A stretch of 64,000 bases of DNA from NCBI RefSeq assembly GCF_003261585.1, contig NZ_POVU01000001.1, positions 434,001 through 498,000 of the forward strand, in the 5' to 3' direction. Every line of letters starts with the position of its first letter. Position 1 is the first letter of the stretch. Positions 40,201-49,417 of the stretch are shown in pieces. Under the pieces are notes generated by a model. It had not been told where the DNA came from. It made no database searches and saw only the letters and a list, made by a program, of their open reading frames with translations. Position numbers and translations under genes: made by a program. Origin of the DNA: Acinetobacter sp. MB5 (GTDB taxonomy: Bacteria > Pseudomonadota > Gammaproteobacteria > Pseudomonadales > Moraxellaceae).

Positions 40201-41646
40201 CTAGCTGGCTTGCACAAATTCCTCGTCAGGCACCACAACAATTTCTGAAACCAGATTTTCAACCTTAAAAACATCATCGAGCTGTTCTTGTGTCAGTAGC
40301 CCTCGCTGTAACACCACTTCAGGAATGGTTTTATTTTCAGCAATACTTTGTTTTCCAATTTCATCACACAAACTATGTCCTAAAATTGGATCAAGTAGAG
40401 TCACAATCCCGACACTACGCATCACAGAATCCCGACAAACTTGCGCATTGGCACGAACACCTTGAATACATTTTTCATCCAGAGTCCGTACCGCTTGAGT
40501 CAATAATGAAATTGATTCGTGAATTGAATGCGCAATCACAGGTTCCATGGCATTGAGTTGTAATTGCCCTGCTTCCGCTGCCAGCGTAATCGTCAGATCA
40601 TTTCCAATGACTTTAAACGCAATCTGATTGACCACTTCTGGAATCACAGGATTAATCTTGGCAGGCATAATCGAAGAACCCGCCTGCATTTCAGGTAAAT
40701 GAATCTCTCCAAAACCCGCTCGTGGCCCTGAACTCAACAAACGCAAGTCATTACAAATCTTACTGAGCTTGACCGCGAGCCGTTTCAAGGCACTCGATAA
40801 AACAATAAATACACCGCAGTCACTGGTTGCTTCGATATAGTCTTCGCTGGTTCGTAGCTTTAAACCCGTAACCTCTTTTAAATAGTGAGTCACCAACTTG
40901 GCATAACCAGGCACAGTGTTCACACCTGTCCCAATCGCGGTTGCACCCAAATTAATTTCAAGAAGCAGCTCACGCGTGCTTTTAATCAGACGCACATCTT
41001 CTTTTAATAAGGTAGAAAAGGCATGGAACTCTTGCCCAAGTGTCATAGGCACAGCATCTTGCAATTGAGTCCGTCCCATTTTCAACACCGATTTGAACTC
41101 AAGTGCCTTATTTTCAAAAGAGGCAATGAGTTGCTGCATTTGTTCAAATAACAGATCCAGAAAATTATAGGTCGCTAAGCGTAATGCCGTTGGATACACA
41201 TCATTGGTCGACTGAGACTTATTGACATGATCATTCGGGTGCAACATTTCATATTGCCCTTTACGATAGCCCATCATTTCCAGTGCAATATTGGCAATCA
41301 CTTCATTGGTGTTCATGTTGATGGAGGTACCTGCTCCACCCTGATAAACATCGAGTGGAAACTCCTTATGCCAATGTTCTGGACTTTGAATAATCAGATC
41401 ACATGCTCTTTGAATCGCAAGGCTAATCTGCTGATTAATTTTCCCAACATCCAGATTGGCCTGAGCAGATGCCTTTTTTACCTGTGCAAGCGCACGTAGA
41501 AAATGAGGTTGTTGCCCAATCCTTAAGGATGAAATTTTAAAATTTTCCAATGCCCTTACTGTATGTATGCCGTAGTAGCAATGATTTGGTACTTGTTTAA
41601 TTCCTAATAAATCTTTTTCTAATCGATTGGCTTGAACGCTATCCAT
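40201..41646 (-). CDS. aspA: Aspartate ammonia-lyase
   Basis: Converts L-aspartate to fumarate and ammonia. The 481 residues contain TSTNDVYPTALR, GRTQLQDAVPMTLGQE, and the family signature GSSIMPAKINP with the catalytic serine loop; DLLGIKQVPNHCYYGIHTVRAL is the usual N-terminus. The enzyme (E. coli 478) feeds aspartate into the TCA cycle and releases nitrogen. Fumarase C shares the signature, but the N-terminus and TGVNTVPGYAK favour aspartase. A GTGCA-type palindrome lies just upstream; no sigma-54 promoter was found. Confidence 0.93.
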   Translation of the reverse strand: MDSVQANRLEKDLLGIKQVPNHCYYGIHTVRALENFKISSLRIGQQPHFLRALAQVKKASAQANLDVGKINQQISLAIQRACDLIIQSPEHWHKEFPLDVYQGGAGTSINMNTNEVIANIALEMMGYRKGQYEMLHPNDHVNKSQSTNDVYPTALRLATYNFLDLLFEQMQQLIASFENKALEFKSVLKMGRTQLQDAVPMTLGQEFHAFSTLLKEDVRLIKSTRELLLEINLGATAIGTGVNTVPGYAKLVTHYLKEVTGLKLRTSEDYIEATSDCGVFIVLSSALKRLAVKLSKICNDLRLLSSGPRAGFGEIHLPEMQAGSSIMPAKINPVIPEVVNQIAFKVIGNDLTITLAAEAGQLQLNAMEPVIAHSIHESISLLTQAVRTLDEKCIQGVRANAQVCRDSVMRSVGIVTLLDPILGHSLCDEIGKQSIAENKTIPEVVLQRGLLTQEQLDDVFKVENLVSEIVVVPDEEFVQAS

Positions 41647-41666
41647 GTTAAACCCTTAACAAATAA

Positions 41667-41683
41667 TGCACTTCAACTGTGCA
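41667..41683. promoter_or_regulatory. NtrC-like palindrome before aspA
   Basis: TGCACTTCAACTGTGCA: perfect TGCAC and GTGCA arms seven bases apart, the same geometry as the site near rutA and as NtrC sites. It is 20 bp from the aspA start codon. Without a sigma-54 promoter nearby, the binding protein is uncertain. Confidence 0.4.
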
Positions 41684-42111
41684 CGACTAGCTTAAAGAAA
41701 ATTGAATGTGATAGCCTTAGCCAAATTGCTATTTCTTTCTTTATTTTGTTCCCGAAGTGTAATTTTTAACCTAATGGTCATTTTAAGCTGTTAATTTATC
41801 TCAAATGAGATTCGAATATTTTTATAAAAATGCGTCTCTGACTTATTAAAATTTAATCAACTTGCAGCACATTGATCAAAAAATAGTAATTTTTGATGTT
41901 TTTCGCTTTGTGTCAATAGGTCGAATTGCTCTAAAATGTCGCACGTTATGCTGCATTAGATTACACAGTAATATGCAGTGAAACTTGTCTGATGACGCGA
42001 TATTCTCGGTGCCTAACCCGTACCGCAGCAAAATTTCATTCACATTTTGATGATTTTTTATCCTCAATTATTTCATCATTACATCTGAATTTCCCTCTAA
42101 AAAACCGCCTG

Positions 42112-42161
42112 ATTATAGTGAGTTATTCGGTAATTAATTTGTAATTATAGATTTAATTCAC
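42112..42161 (+). promoter_or_regulatory. Shared put regulatory element (putP copy)
   Basis: A 50-bp block beginning ATTATAGTGAGTTATTCGG and ending near GATTTAATTCAC. It is 46/50 identical to the block before putA (44259-44308) and lies 44 bp before putP. It probably holds promoter and operator for the Lrp-type regulator between the genes. Confidence 0.78.
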
Positions 42162-42205
42162 TTGTTGGCAGCAACACACGGACCGTTTTTTAGACAGGAT
42201 GATCT

Positions 42206-43702
42206 ATGAACTATACTAATCCGACCGTTATTACCTTTATTCTGTATATTATTGCCATGGTTTGTATTGGCTTATATGCGTACCGTTCAACTCGCGACTT
42301 TTCCGATTATATTCTTGGAGGTCGCAGCCTAGGCAGTTTTGTCACTGCTTTGTCAGCAGGCGCATCTGACATGAGTGGCTGGTTACTTATGGGGCTACCA
42401 GGCGCTATTTATGCAGCAGGCTTATCTGAAGCTTGGATTGCCATTGGCTTGACTATTGGTGCTTGGCTCAACTGGCGATTTGTTGCTGGTCGTCTACGCG
42501 TTCATACCGAAGTTCAAAACAATGCGCTTACCTTGCCTGACTATTTCACAAACCGTTTCAATGATACGAAACGTGTATTGCGAATTGTATCCGCACTGAC
42601 CATTTTGATTTTCTTCTCAATTTACTGTGCTTCAGGTATGGTCGCAGGTGCGCGCTTATTTGAAACCATTTTCCATATGGATTACACCACTGCGTTATGG
42701 GTCAGTGCAATCGCAACGATCAGCTATGTGTGTATTGGTGGTTTCTTGGCGATTAGTTGGACAGACACTTTCCAAGCTGCAATGATGCTCTTTGCATTGT
42801 TCTTGACGCCTGTATTTACCTATTTAGCGATTGGTGATGGTCAAGCACAGTTTACGCAACTGGTTGAAGCTGCACGTCCACATGCCTATGACATGTTCTC
42901 CAATTTATCTAAGATTGCCATTCTTTCTTCAATGGCATGGGGCTTAGGTTATTTTGGTCAACCGCATATTCTTGTCCGTTTCATGGCGGCTGACTCTGTA
43001 AAATCTATTCCTGCTGCACGCCGCATTGGTATGTCATGGATGATTTTATGTCTGCTCGGTGCTGTAGGCGCAGGCTTCTTTGGGATTGCATTCTTCCAAG
43101 CACATCCTGAACTTGCAGGCAAAGTCGGCAGCAACTCTGAATTGGTGTTTATGGAATTAACTCAAATTCTATTTAACCCATGGATTGCAGGGATTGTCAT
43201 GGCAGGGATTCTCTCTGCGGTGATGAGTACGCTGAGCTGTCAGCTTTTGGTGTGCTCGACCACACTGACCGAAGACTTTTATAAGGCATTTATCCGTAAA
43301 AATGCTTCACAAAAAGAATTGGTTTGGGTGGGTCGTTTAATGGTTCTTGCAATCGCAGTCTTTGCCATTATCTTGGCAAGCAACCCTGACAGTAAAGTTT
43401 TAGGTTTGGTGTCGTATGCATGGGCTGGTTTTGGCGCTGCATTTGGTCCATTGATCATTCTATCTTTAATCTGGAAACGCATGACGCTAAGCGGTGCGGT
43501 TGCAGGTATGGTTGTTGGTGCTGTGACTGTCATCTTATGGAAAAACGTATTTGCCGCTACAGGCATCTACGAGATTATCCCGGGCTTCATTCTTGCAACA
43601 TTAACCATTATTGTGGTGAGCTTGATCAGCAAGCAACCTGCTCGTGATGTTGTTGAGCGTTTTGAACAAGCGGAAGATATTTATCGTCGAGAGCATAATT
43701 AA
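42206..43702 (+). CDS. putP: Sodium/proline symporter
   Basis: Inner-membrane SSS-family transporter of 498 residues with about 13 helices. The PutP signature regions are FSDYILGGRSLGSFVTALSA, SDMSGWLLMGLPGA, GFLAISWTDTFQA, ILVRFMAADSVK and GILSAVMSTLSCQLLVCS, the last holding the Na+-site serines. It imports proline for catabolism by PutA. AGGATGA is just before the ATG. The same 50-bp upstream element as putA ties both to one regulon. The convergent putR gene follows after a shared terminator. Confidence 0.95.
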   Translation: MNYTNPTVITFILYIIAMVCIGLYAYRSTRDFSDYILGGRSLGSFVTALSAGASDMSGWLLMGLPGAIYAAGLSEAWIAIGLTIGAWLNWRFVAGRLRVHTEVQNNALTLPDYFTNRFNDTKRVLRIVSALTILIFFSIYCASGMVAGARLFETIFHMDYTTALWVSAIATISYVCIGGFLAISWTDTFQAAMMLFALFLTPVFTYLAIGDGQAQFTQLVEAARPHAYDMFSNLSKIAILSSMAWGLGYFGQPHILVRFMAADSVKSIPAARRIGMSWMILCLLGAVGAGFFGIAFFQAHPELAGKVGSNSELVFMELTQILFNPWIAGIVMAGILSAVMSTLSCQLLVCSTTLTEDFYKAFIRKNASQKELVWVGRLMVLAIAVFAIILASNPDSKVLGLVSYAWAGFGAAFGPLIILSLIWKRMTLSGAVAGMVVGAVTVILWKNVFAATGIYEIIPGFILATLTIIVVSLISKQPARDVVERFEQAEDIYRREHN

Positions 43703-43717
43703 TAGATTCTCGTCACC

Positions 43718-43747
43718 CAAAAAGGCATGCTCTGGCATGCCTTTTTT
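43718..43747. terminator. Bidirectional terminator putP/putR
   Basis: AAAAAGGCATGC-TCTG-GCATGCCTTTTTT hairpin between putP (plus) and the Lrp-type gene (minus). Confidence 0.92.
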
Positions 43748-44231
43748 ATTTCTTGCTGTGTAACTTAATTTGCGTGGTTTCTTTGACGACTTGCATGACT
43801 GGATAACTGCGCGTTTCCTTCACACCTGGTAAATGCCAAAGCACCTGCCCTGCGATACGGCGAAACTCGTCCATATTTTGACTGCGAATCTTGACCACAA
43901 AATCAAAACCGCCACTGGTCATGTGGCACTCTAAAATTTCAGGGTGCTCCTGAACTGCCTCAATAAAATCTTCCAGAACATGCGGTGTGGTTTTATCCAA
44001 TAAAATCTCGACAAACACTAAAAAACCCGCTTGCAGTTTTTCAGGATTGAGATGTGCGTGGTAGCCCAAAATAAAGTTTTCTTTATTGAGCTTCTGCACA
44101 CGTGCCATCACTGCTGTAGGTGATAAATTAACCGCTTCTGCTAATTTAATATTAGAAACACGCCCATCTTTCTGTAATAAATCCAGAATTTTGAGGTCTG
44201 TACGGTCTAGGCTAAAAAAAGCGTCTGACAT
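43746..44231 (-). CDS. putR: Lrp/AsnC family regulator of proline use
   Basis: A 161-residue feast/famine regulator. The N-terminal helix-turn-helix (LDRTDLKILDLLQKDGRVSN, LAEAVNLSPTAVMARVQKL) is followed by a RAM domain (FLVFVEILLDKT, HMTSGGFDFVVKI). It lies between putP and putA, divergent from putA by 113 bp; Lrp-type PutR proteins that activate put genes when proline is present are known in several proteobacteria. The repeated 50-bp element upstream of putP and putA is its likely target. Symbol inferred from context. Confidence 0.85.
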   Translation of the reverse strand: MSDAFFSLDRTDLKILDLLQKDGRVSNIKLAEAVNLSPTAVMARVQKLNKENFILGYHAHLNPEKLQAGFLVFVEILLDKTTPHVLEDFIEAVQEHPEILECHMTSGGFDFVVKIRSQNMDEFRRIAGQVLWHLPGVKETRSYPVMQVVKETTQIKLHSKK

Positions 44232-44258
44232 ATAAATTTTTCTCTAAAAAGAAGCCGA

Positions 44259-44308
44259 ATTATAGTGAGTTATTCGGTAATAATTCTGTAATTATAGATT
44301 TAATCCAC
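44259..44308 (+). promoter_or_regulatory. Shared put regulatory element (putA copy)
   Basis: The second 50-bp copy, 36 bp before putA and 27 bp from the putR start codon, so it could also act in putR autoregulation. CTCTAAAAA upstream of the block is conserved as well between the two copies. Confidence 0.78.
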
Positions 44309-44344
44309 CTCTGGTTCAATTTTTTTAGCAACAGGACACGCGCC

Positions 44345-47300
44345 ATGATGGAAACTGAAAAGGTCACTGCAACTCAATCGACCACTGTTACCGATATCAC
44401 TGTTTTCGATGAGAAAAATAATTTCGAAAGCAAGATTAATCAGGCATGGCGCCGCCCTGAGCCTGAGGCAGTACAACAACTTTTACAATTTGCCCAATTG
44501 CCAAGTGAATTGGACAAAAAAATCTACGAACTTGCTTTCCGTTTGTCATCAGGCTTACGTGAGCGTAAAGCCTCTGCGGGTAAAGCCGGGATTGTGCAAG
44601 GCTTACTTCAAGAGTTCTCTTTATCTTCCCAAGAAGGCGTGGCACTGATGTGTTTGGCAGAAGCACTGCTTCGTATTCCAGATAAAGCAACCCGTGATTT
44701 GCTGATCCGTGACAAGATTAATCAAGGGAACTGGAAAGAACACGTGGGTCAAAGTAGCTTGATGTTTGTCAATGCTGCGGCATGGGGTTTAATGCTGACT
44801 GGCAAAATCATGCAGCCAAGCAAAACCAGTTTATCGAGTATCTTAACGGGCATTTTGGCACGCAGTGGTCGTGGCATTATTCGTAAAGCCGTTGACGTTG
44901 CAATGCGTATGATGGGCGAACAGTTCGTCACAGGTGAAACCATTGAAGCGGCGCTTAACCACGCAAAAACTTTAGAAGCGAAAGGTTTCCGCTATTCATA
45001 CGACATGTTGGGCGAAGCGGCATTTACTGAAAGCGATGCAGACCGTTATATGCAGGATTATGTTTCTGCGATTCACGCCATCGGTAAAGCAACAGTAGAT
45101 AAAGACGTTTATACAGGTGCAGGGATTTCAATTAAATTATCTGCGATTCACCCACGCTACCAACGCGCACAACATGACCGCGTTCACACCGAACTGTATA
45201 GCCGTGTTTTAGAATTGGCGCGTTTGGCGAAACAGTACAATATTGGCTTAAATATTGACGCAGAAGAAACGGATCGTCTTGAACTGTCTTTAGAACTTCT
45301 TGAGCGTTTATGTTTTGAGCCAGATTTAGCAGACTGGAAAGGCATTGGCTTTGTGATTCAGGCCTATCAAAAACGCTGCTTCTTCGTAGTTGACTATATT
45401 ATTGATCTGGCAAAACGCAGCAAGAAACGCCTGATGATTCGTTTGGTGAAAGGTGCGTATTGGGACAGCGAAATCAAGAAAGCACAAATTGATGGGATGA
45501 GCGACTACCCTGTTTATACCCGTAAAGTGCATACAGACTTGTCTTATGTTGCCTGTGCGAAAAAATTACTGGCTGAGCCTGACTATATCTACCCACAGTT
45601 TGCGAGTCACAACGCACAAACTTTGGCAACGATTTACAACCTTGCGAACCCTGAAAAATACTACCCTGGGCAGTACGAATTCCAATGTCTACACGGCATG
45701 GGCGAACCCTTGTATGAAAATGTCGTCGGTTCAAAAGCTGAAGGAAAACTCGGTGTACCATGTCGTATTTATGCGCCAGTGGGTACGCATGAAACCTTGT
45801 TGGCTTATTTGGTTCGTCGTTTACTGGAAAATGGTGCGAATACGTCTTTCGTCAACCGTATTGCAGACCAAAATCTTAAAATTGATGATTTGATTCAATC
45901 ACCAATGAAAGAAATTGAGCAAAATACCCAACATGACAAAACAGTCGGTTTGAAACATGCCTCAATTCCATTTCCAAAGAATTTGTATAGCCTAGACCGC
46001 GTTAACTCAAAAGGTTTTGACCTTGCCAATGATAGCTGTCTTGAAGAATTAAATGCGGTTGCAAAACGCTTTGCTCAACATCAATGGTACAGTCAAGCGT
46101 TAGTTGCAGGTCAAGCGGCTGATGCTCAGGGCAACAGTCAAGCTGTGATCAACCCTGCAAATCACAAAGATATTGTCGGTCATGTCAATGAAGCAACGGT
46201 TGAGCAAGTTGAACAAGCCTTAGCTCAAGCACAATCGCAACATAGCACTTGGCAAAATACCCCTGTGGTCTTGCGTGCTCAAGCGTTGGAACGTGCTGCC
46301 GACTTGATGGAAGAACGTCTGCTCGAACTGTTGGTTTTACTGTGCCGTGAAAGCGGTAAAACTTATGCCAATGCAATTGCAGAGGTTCGTGAAGCGGTTG
46401 ATTTCTTACGTTATTACGCAAAACAAGCACAGCATTTCCCAAATCAAAAAGCATTGCAAAGCTTGGGAACCATCTTGTGTATCAGCCCATGGAACTTCCC
46501 ATTGGCAATTTTCACAGGGCAAATCGCTGCGGCGTTGGTCACAGGCAACTGCGTGATTGCCAAACCTGCTGAACAAACCCCATTGGTTGCTTTCCAAGCC
46601 GTAAAAATGCTGCATGAAGCGGGTGTTCCACAAGCGGTTCTCCAGTTCATGCCAGGTCAAGGTGAAACTATCGGTGCGAAACTCAGCCAAGATGCACGCA
46701 TCAGCGGCATTATGTTCACAGGTTCAACTGAAGTTGCGAAAATCCTGCAAAAAACTGTGGCTCAGCGTTTGACTCAACATGGTCAACCTGTGACCTTGAT
46801 TGCAGAAACTGGCGGTCAAAATGCCATGATCGTCGATTCATCTGCACTCACTGAACAAGTGGTGTTTGATGCAGTCAACTCGGCATTTGACAGCGCAGGT
46901 CAGCGTTGTTCAGCACTGCGTATTTTGTGTGTTCAAGAAGACAATGCCAAAACCGTATTGACCATGCTCAAAGGCGCGATGCAACAGCTTCGTGTGGGTA
47001 ATCCTTACCTTTTGAAAACTGATATTGGCCCAGTGATTGACAGTGAAGCTCAACAAAACATTCAACGCCATATTAACAAAATGCAAGGCAAAGGCTACCC
47101 TGTACATCAACTGATGTTCGATCAAACAGCGACTCAAGCTCAACTTGGACAAGGTACTTTTGTACCCCCAACATTAATTGAGTTACCAAACCTCAATGAT
47201 TTAGAGCGTGAAGTATTCGGCCCAGTGTTACACGTGGTGACCTATAAATACGGCGAACTTGATGCCTTAATGCAGCAAATCAATGACAAAGGTTATGGTT

Positions 47301-48103
47301 TAACCATGGGCTTACATACCCGTATTGATGAAACCATTCAAAAAGTCGTTGATTCTGCACATGTGGGTAACCTGTACATTAACCGTAATATTGTCGGTGC
47401 AGTGGTGGGTGTACAGCCGTTTGGTGGCGAAGGCTTGTCGGGTACAGGTCCAAAAGCAGGCGGTCCGTTGTATTTGTATCGCTTAATGCAAGATCATGCA
47501 TCAGCAGGTTTGACGACACCATTTGCAGTAAAAACCACATTGGTCGATCAAAATGCAGTCGCAACTCAAAACTACCAAGCATTTAAAGCATGGGCTGCGA
47601 AAAACATCAGTGGCATCAACACAAATGCTATTCCAAGCTTCATGGTCGATAAAATCTATGAATTGCAAGGTCCTACAGGTGAAAGCAACCAGTATGTGAT
47701 TTTGCCACGTGAACGTGTGTTGTCACTGGCAACCACTGAACAAGAACAGGTTTATCAATTACTGGCTATTTTCGCAGTCAACTCAAAAGTTGCATTAAAG
47801 CGTGACAATGCATTCTTTGCCAAATATGCACAGTCATTGCCTAAACAAATTCTGGATGCCATTCAGTTGACCGATGACATTGTCAAAGCCAACTATGACG
47901 CTGTGCTGCATCACGGTTCGATCCAAGAACTTGAAGCATTGCAAAAAGTAATGGCAACGCGCACAGGTGCCATTGTCGGCATCACTCACATGTCAAATAA
48001 CAGTGCCGATATTCCACTGGAACGTTTAGTGATTGAACGTGCGATTAGTATTAACACCGCAGCAGCAGGGGGTAACGCCAGCCTGATGACGATGGCTGAC
48101 TAA
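44345..48103 (+). CDS. putA: Bifunctional proline dehydrogenase / pyrroline-5-carboxylate dehydrogenase
   Basis: Oxidises proline to glutamate by an FAD-dependent PRODH barrel and an NAD-dependent aldehyde dehydrogenase. 1252 residues. PRODH motifs: YSYDMLGEAA, GISIKLSAIHPRY, NIDAEETDRLELS, RLVKGAYWD, FASHNAQTLA. ALDH motifs: SPWNFPLAIFTGQ, ETGGQNAMIVD and the nucleophile Cys855 in SAGQRCSALR. The N-terminus lacks the ribbon-helix-helix DNA-binding domain of E. coli PutA (1320), so it cannot repress put itself; putR fills that role. A C-terminal domain of about 180 residues completes a long type. AGGA precedes the ATG. Confidence 0.97.
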   Translation: MMETEKVTATQSTTVTDITVFDEKNNFESKINQAWRRPEPEAVQQLLQFAQLPSELDKKIYELAFRLSSGLRERKASAGKAGIVQGLLQEFSLSSQEGVALMCLAEALLRIPDKATRDLLIRDKINQGNWKEHVGQSSLMFVNAAAWGLMLTGKIMQPSKTSLSSILTGILARSGRGIIRKAVDVAMRMMGEQFVTGETIEAALNHAKTLEAKGFRYSYDMLGEAAFTESDADRYMQDYVSAIHAIGKATVDKDVYTGAGISIKLSAIHPRYQRAQHDRVHTELYSRVLELARLAKQYNIGLNIDAEETDRLELSLELLERLCFEPDLADWKGIGFVIQAYQKRCFFVVDYIIDLAKRSKKRLMIRLVKGAYWDSEIKKAQIDGMSDYPVYTRKVHTDLSYVACAKKLLAEPDYIYPQFASHNAQTLATIYNLANPEKYYPGQYEFQCLHGMGEPLYENVVGSKAEGKLGVPCRIYAPVGTHETLLAYLVRRLLENGANTSFVNRIADQNLKIDDLIQSPMKEIEQNTQHDKTVGLKHASIPFPKNLYSLDRVNSKGFDLANDSCLEELNAVAKRFAQHQWYSQALVAGQAADAQGNSQAVINPANHKDIVGHVNEATVEQVEQALAQAQSQHSTWQNTPVVLRAQALERAADLMEERLLELLVLLCRESGKTYANAIAEVREAVDFLRYYAKQAQHFPNQKALQSLGTILCISPWNFPLAIFTGQIAAALVTGNCVIAKPAEQTPLVAFQAVKMLHEAGVPQAVLQFMPGQGETIGAKLSQDARISGIMFTGSTEVAKILQKTVAQRLTQHGQPVTLIAETGGQNAMIVDSSALTEQVVFDAVNSAFDSAGQRCSALRILCVQEDNAKTVLTMLKGAMQQLRVGNPYLLKTDIGPVIDSEAQQNIQRHINKMQGKGYPVHQLMFDQTATQAQLGQGTFVPPTLIELPNLNDLEREVFGPVLHVVTYKYGELDALMQQINDKGYGLTMGLHTRIDETIQKVVDSAHVGNLYINRNIVGAVVGVQPFGGEGLSGTGPKAGGPLYLYRLMQDHASAGLTTPFAVKTTLVDQNAVATQNYQAFKAWAAKNISGINTNAIPSFMVDKIYELQGPTGESNQYVILPRERVLSLATTEQEQVYQLLAIFAVNSKVALKRDNAFFAKYAQSLPKQILDAIQLTDDIVKANYDAVLHHGSIQELEALQKVMATRTGAIVGITHMSNNSADIPLERLVIERAISINTAAAGGNASLMTMAD

Positions 48104-48137
48104 TCCATAACTTTATTTCCTCAGCTCTCCCTCAGTG

Positions 48138-48173
48138 CCTCTGTCATGCTTCGTTCATGGCAGAGGTTTTTTT
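48138..48173 (+). terminator. putA terminator
   Basis: CCTCTGTCATG-CTTCGTT-CATGGCAGAGG hairpin followed by TTTTTTT. Confidence 0.88.
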
Positions 48174-48261
48174 CTTTTTAGGCAATTGCAGCGCAAAACT
48201 AGGCTAATGCAGTCGAGTTTGTTAAGATTGCCGCTTTCGTTTAACGTGTATTTTTTTGTTC

Positions 48262-49347
48262 ATGACCTCTGCATATCAACAACAACTGCAAGCCAAAGTC
48301 GAACGTATTCGCACCCAGTTTGCCGAATTCCAAACGCCAAATCTTGAAGTGTTCGATTCACCTGAACAGCATTTTCGTATGCGCGCAGAATTTCGCATTT
48401 GGCATACCGACACAGACTTGTTTTATGCGATGTTTGAACGCAACACCGACAACAAAGAAAAACAAGTGGTTCGTGTCGACAACTTCCCGATTGCCGCACA
48501 AAGCATTAATGATTTAATGCCAATCTTGCTTGAAGCCCTAAAAGCAGAACCGCAACTGCACCAGCGTTTATTTGAAGTGGACTTTTTGGCAACGCTCAGC
48601 GGTGAAATGCTGGTGACGCTGATTTATCACCGTAAACTCGATGAACAGTGGATCGCTGCGGCGAAAGCCCTTGAGCAACAACTCAACATTAAAATTATTG
48701 GTCGTAGCCGCGGACAAAAGCTGGTGCTGACCGATGACTTCGTGGTGGAACAGCTTGAAGTTGATGGCCACAACTATTTTTATAAGCAAATTGAAGGTGG
48801 CTTTACCCAGCCGAATGCCAAAGTGTGCGAAAAAATGCTGCACTGGGCTTGTGATGTCGCAAGTGATGCTTCTGGACATTTACTTGAGTTGTACTGTGGC
48901 AATGGTAACTTTACCCTACCGCTTTCACAAAAGTTTGACCGTGTACTGGCAACAGAACTGGCGAAATCTTCGGTCTACGCTGCCGAATGGAATATTGAAA
49001 AAAATCAGATTGAAAATATTCAGATTGCCCGTTTAGCGGCTGAAGAATTTACTCAAGCCTTTCATGGCGAACGTGAATTCCGTCGTTTGCAAGAAGCGCA
49101 AATCGCGCTCAGCGAATATCAGTTTGATACCGTATTTGTCGATCCACCACGCGCAGGCATTGATGATGCAACCCTACAACTTTTACAGCAGTTTAAGCGC
49201 ATCATTTATATTTCATGTAACCCAGACACTTTGCATGACAACCTGAAAACGTTGAGCCAAACCCACCGTATTCAGCGTTTTGCGTTGTTCGATCAGTTCC
49301 CATATACCCATCATGTTGAAAGTGGTGTGTTACTGGAAAAGATCTAA
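48262..49347 (+). CDS. trmA: tRNA (uracil-5-)-methyltransferase
   Basis: Makes ribothymidine at tRNA position 54 using SAM. The 361 residues show [11 protein letters not shown] near 37-47, the SAM motif [24 protein letters not shown] and the nucleophile Cys in [13 protein letters not shown] [10 protein letters not shown], and the general base Glu in [11 protein letters not shown]. Length matches E. coli TrmA (366), and no iron-sulfur cluster as in RlmC/D is seen. The ATG at 48262 is used instead of an upstream TTG. It follows putA by about 160 bp behind a terminator. Confidence 0.96.
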   Translation: MTSAYQQQLQAKVERIRTQFAEFQTPNLEVFDSPEQHFRMRAEFRIWHTDTDLFYAMFERNTDNKEKQVVRVDNFPIAAQSINDLMPILLEALKAEPQLHQRLFEVDFLATLSGEMLVTLIYHRKLDEQWIAAAKALEQQLNIKIIGRSRGQKLVLTDDFVVEQLEVDGHNYFYKQIEGGFTQPNAKVCEKMLHWACDVASDASGHLLELYCGNGNFTLPLSQKFDRVLATELAKSSVYAAEWNIEKNQIENIQIARLAAEEFTQAFHGEREFRRLQEAQIALSEYQFDTVFVDPPRAGIDDATLQLLQQFKRIIYISCNPDTLHDNLKTLSQTHRIQRFALFDQFPYTHHVESGVLLEKI

Positions 49348-49377
49348 ACTTTTAAGATTAAGCCAAACAAAAAATTA

Positions 49378-49405
49378 AAGCCGATCAATGATCGGCTGTT
49401 TTTTT
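49378..49405. terminator. Terminator between trmA and the uracil permease gene
   Basis: AGCCGATCA-ATGATCGGCT hairpin followed by GTTTTTTTTT on the plus strand, and by a weaker T-rich stretch on the minus strand. Confidence 0.85.
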
Positions 49406-49417
49406 AACAGGGCATCT

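Larger units (their letters stand above)
41647..42205. other. Intergenic region between aspA and putP
   Basis: About 560 bp of AT-rich DNA. Near the aspA start it holds a 17-bp TGCAC-N7-GTGCA palindrome (41667-41683); near putP it holds the 50-bp put element (42112-42161). The middle 400 bp has no convincing gene; a 63-codon minus-strand frame at 41876-42067 looks like noise. Confidence 0.6.

Noticed and set aside
41876..42067. 63-codon minus-strand ORF between aspA and putP
   Set aside because: No signal, no ribosome binding site and no known motif; the region is better read as regulatory DNA.
46185..46690. Three minus-strand ORFs inside putA
   Set aside because: They mirror the codon pattern of the ALDH domain; no ribosome binding site or family match.
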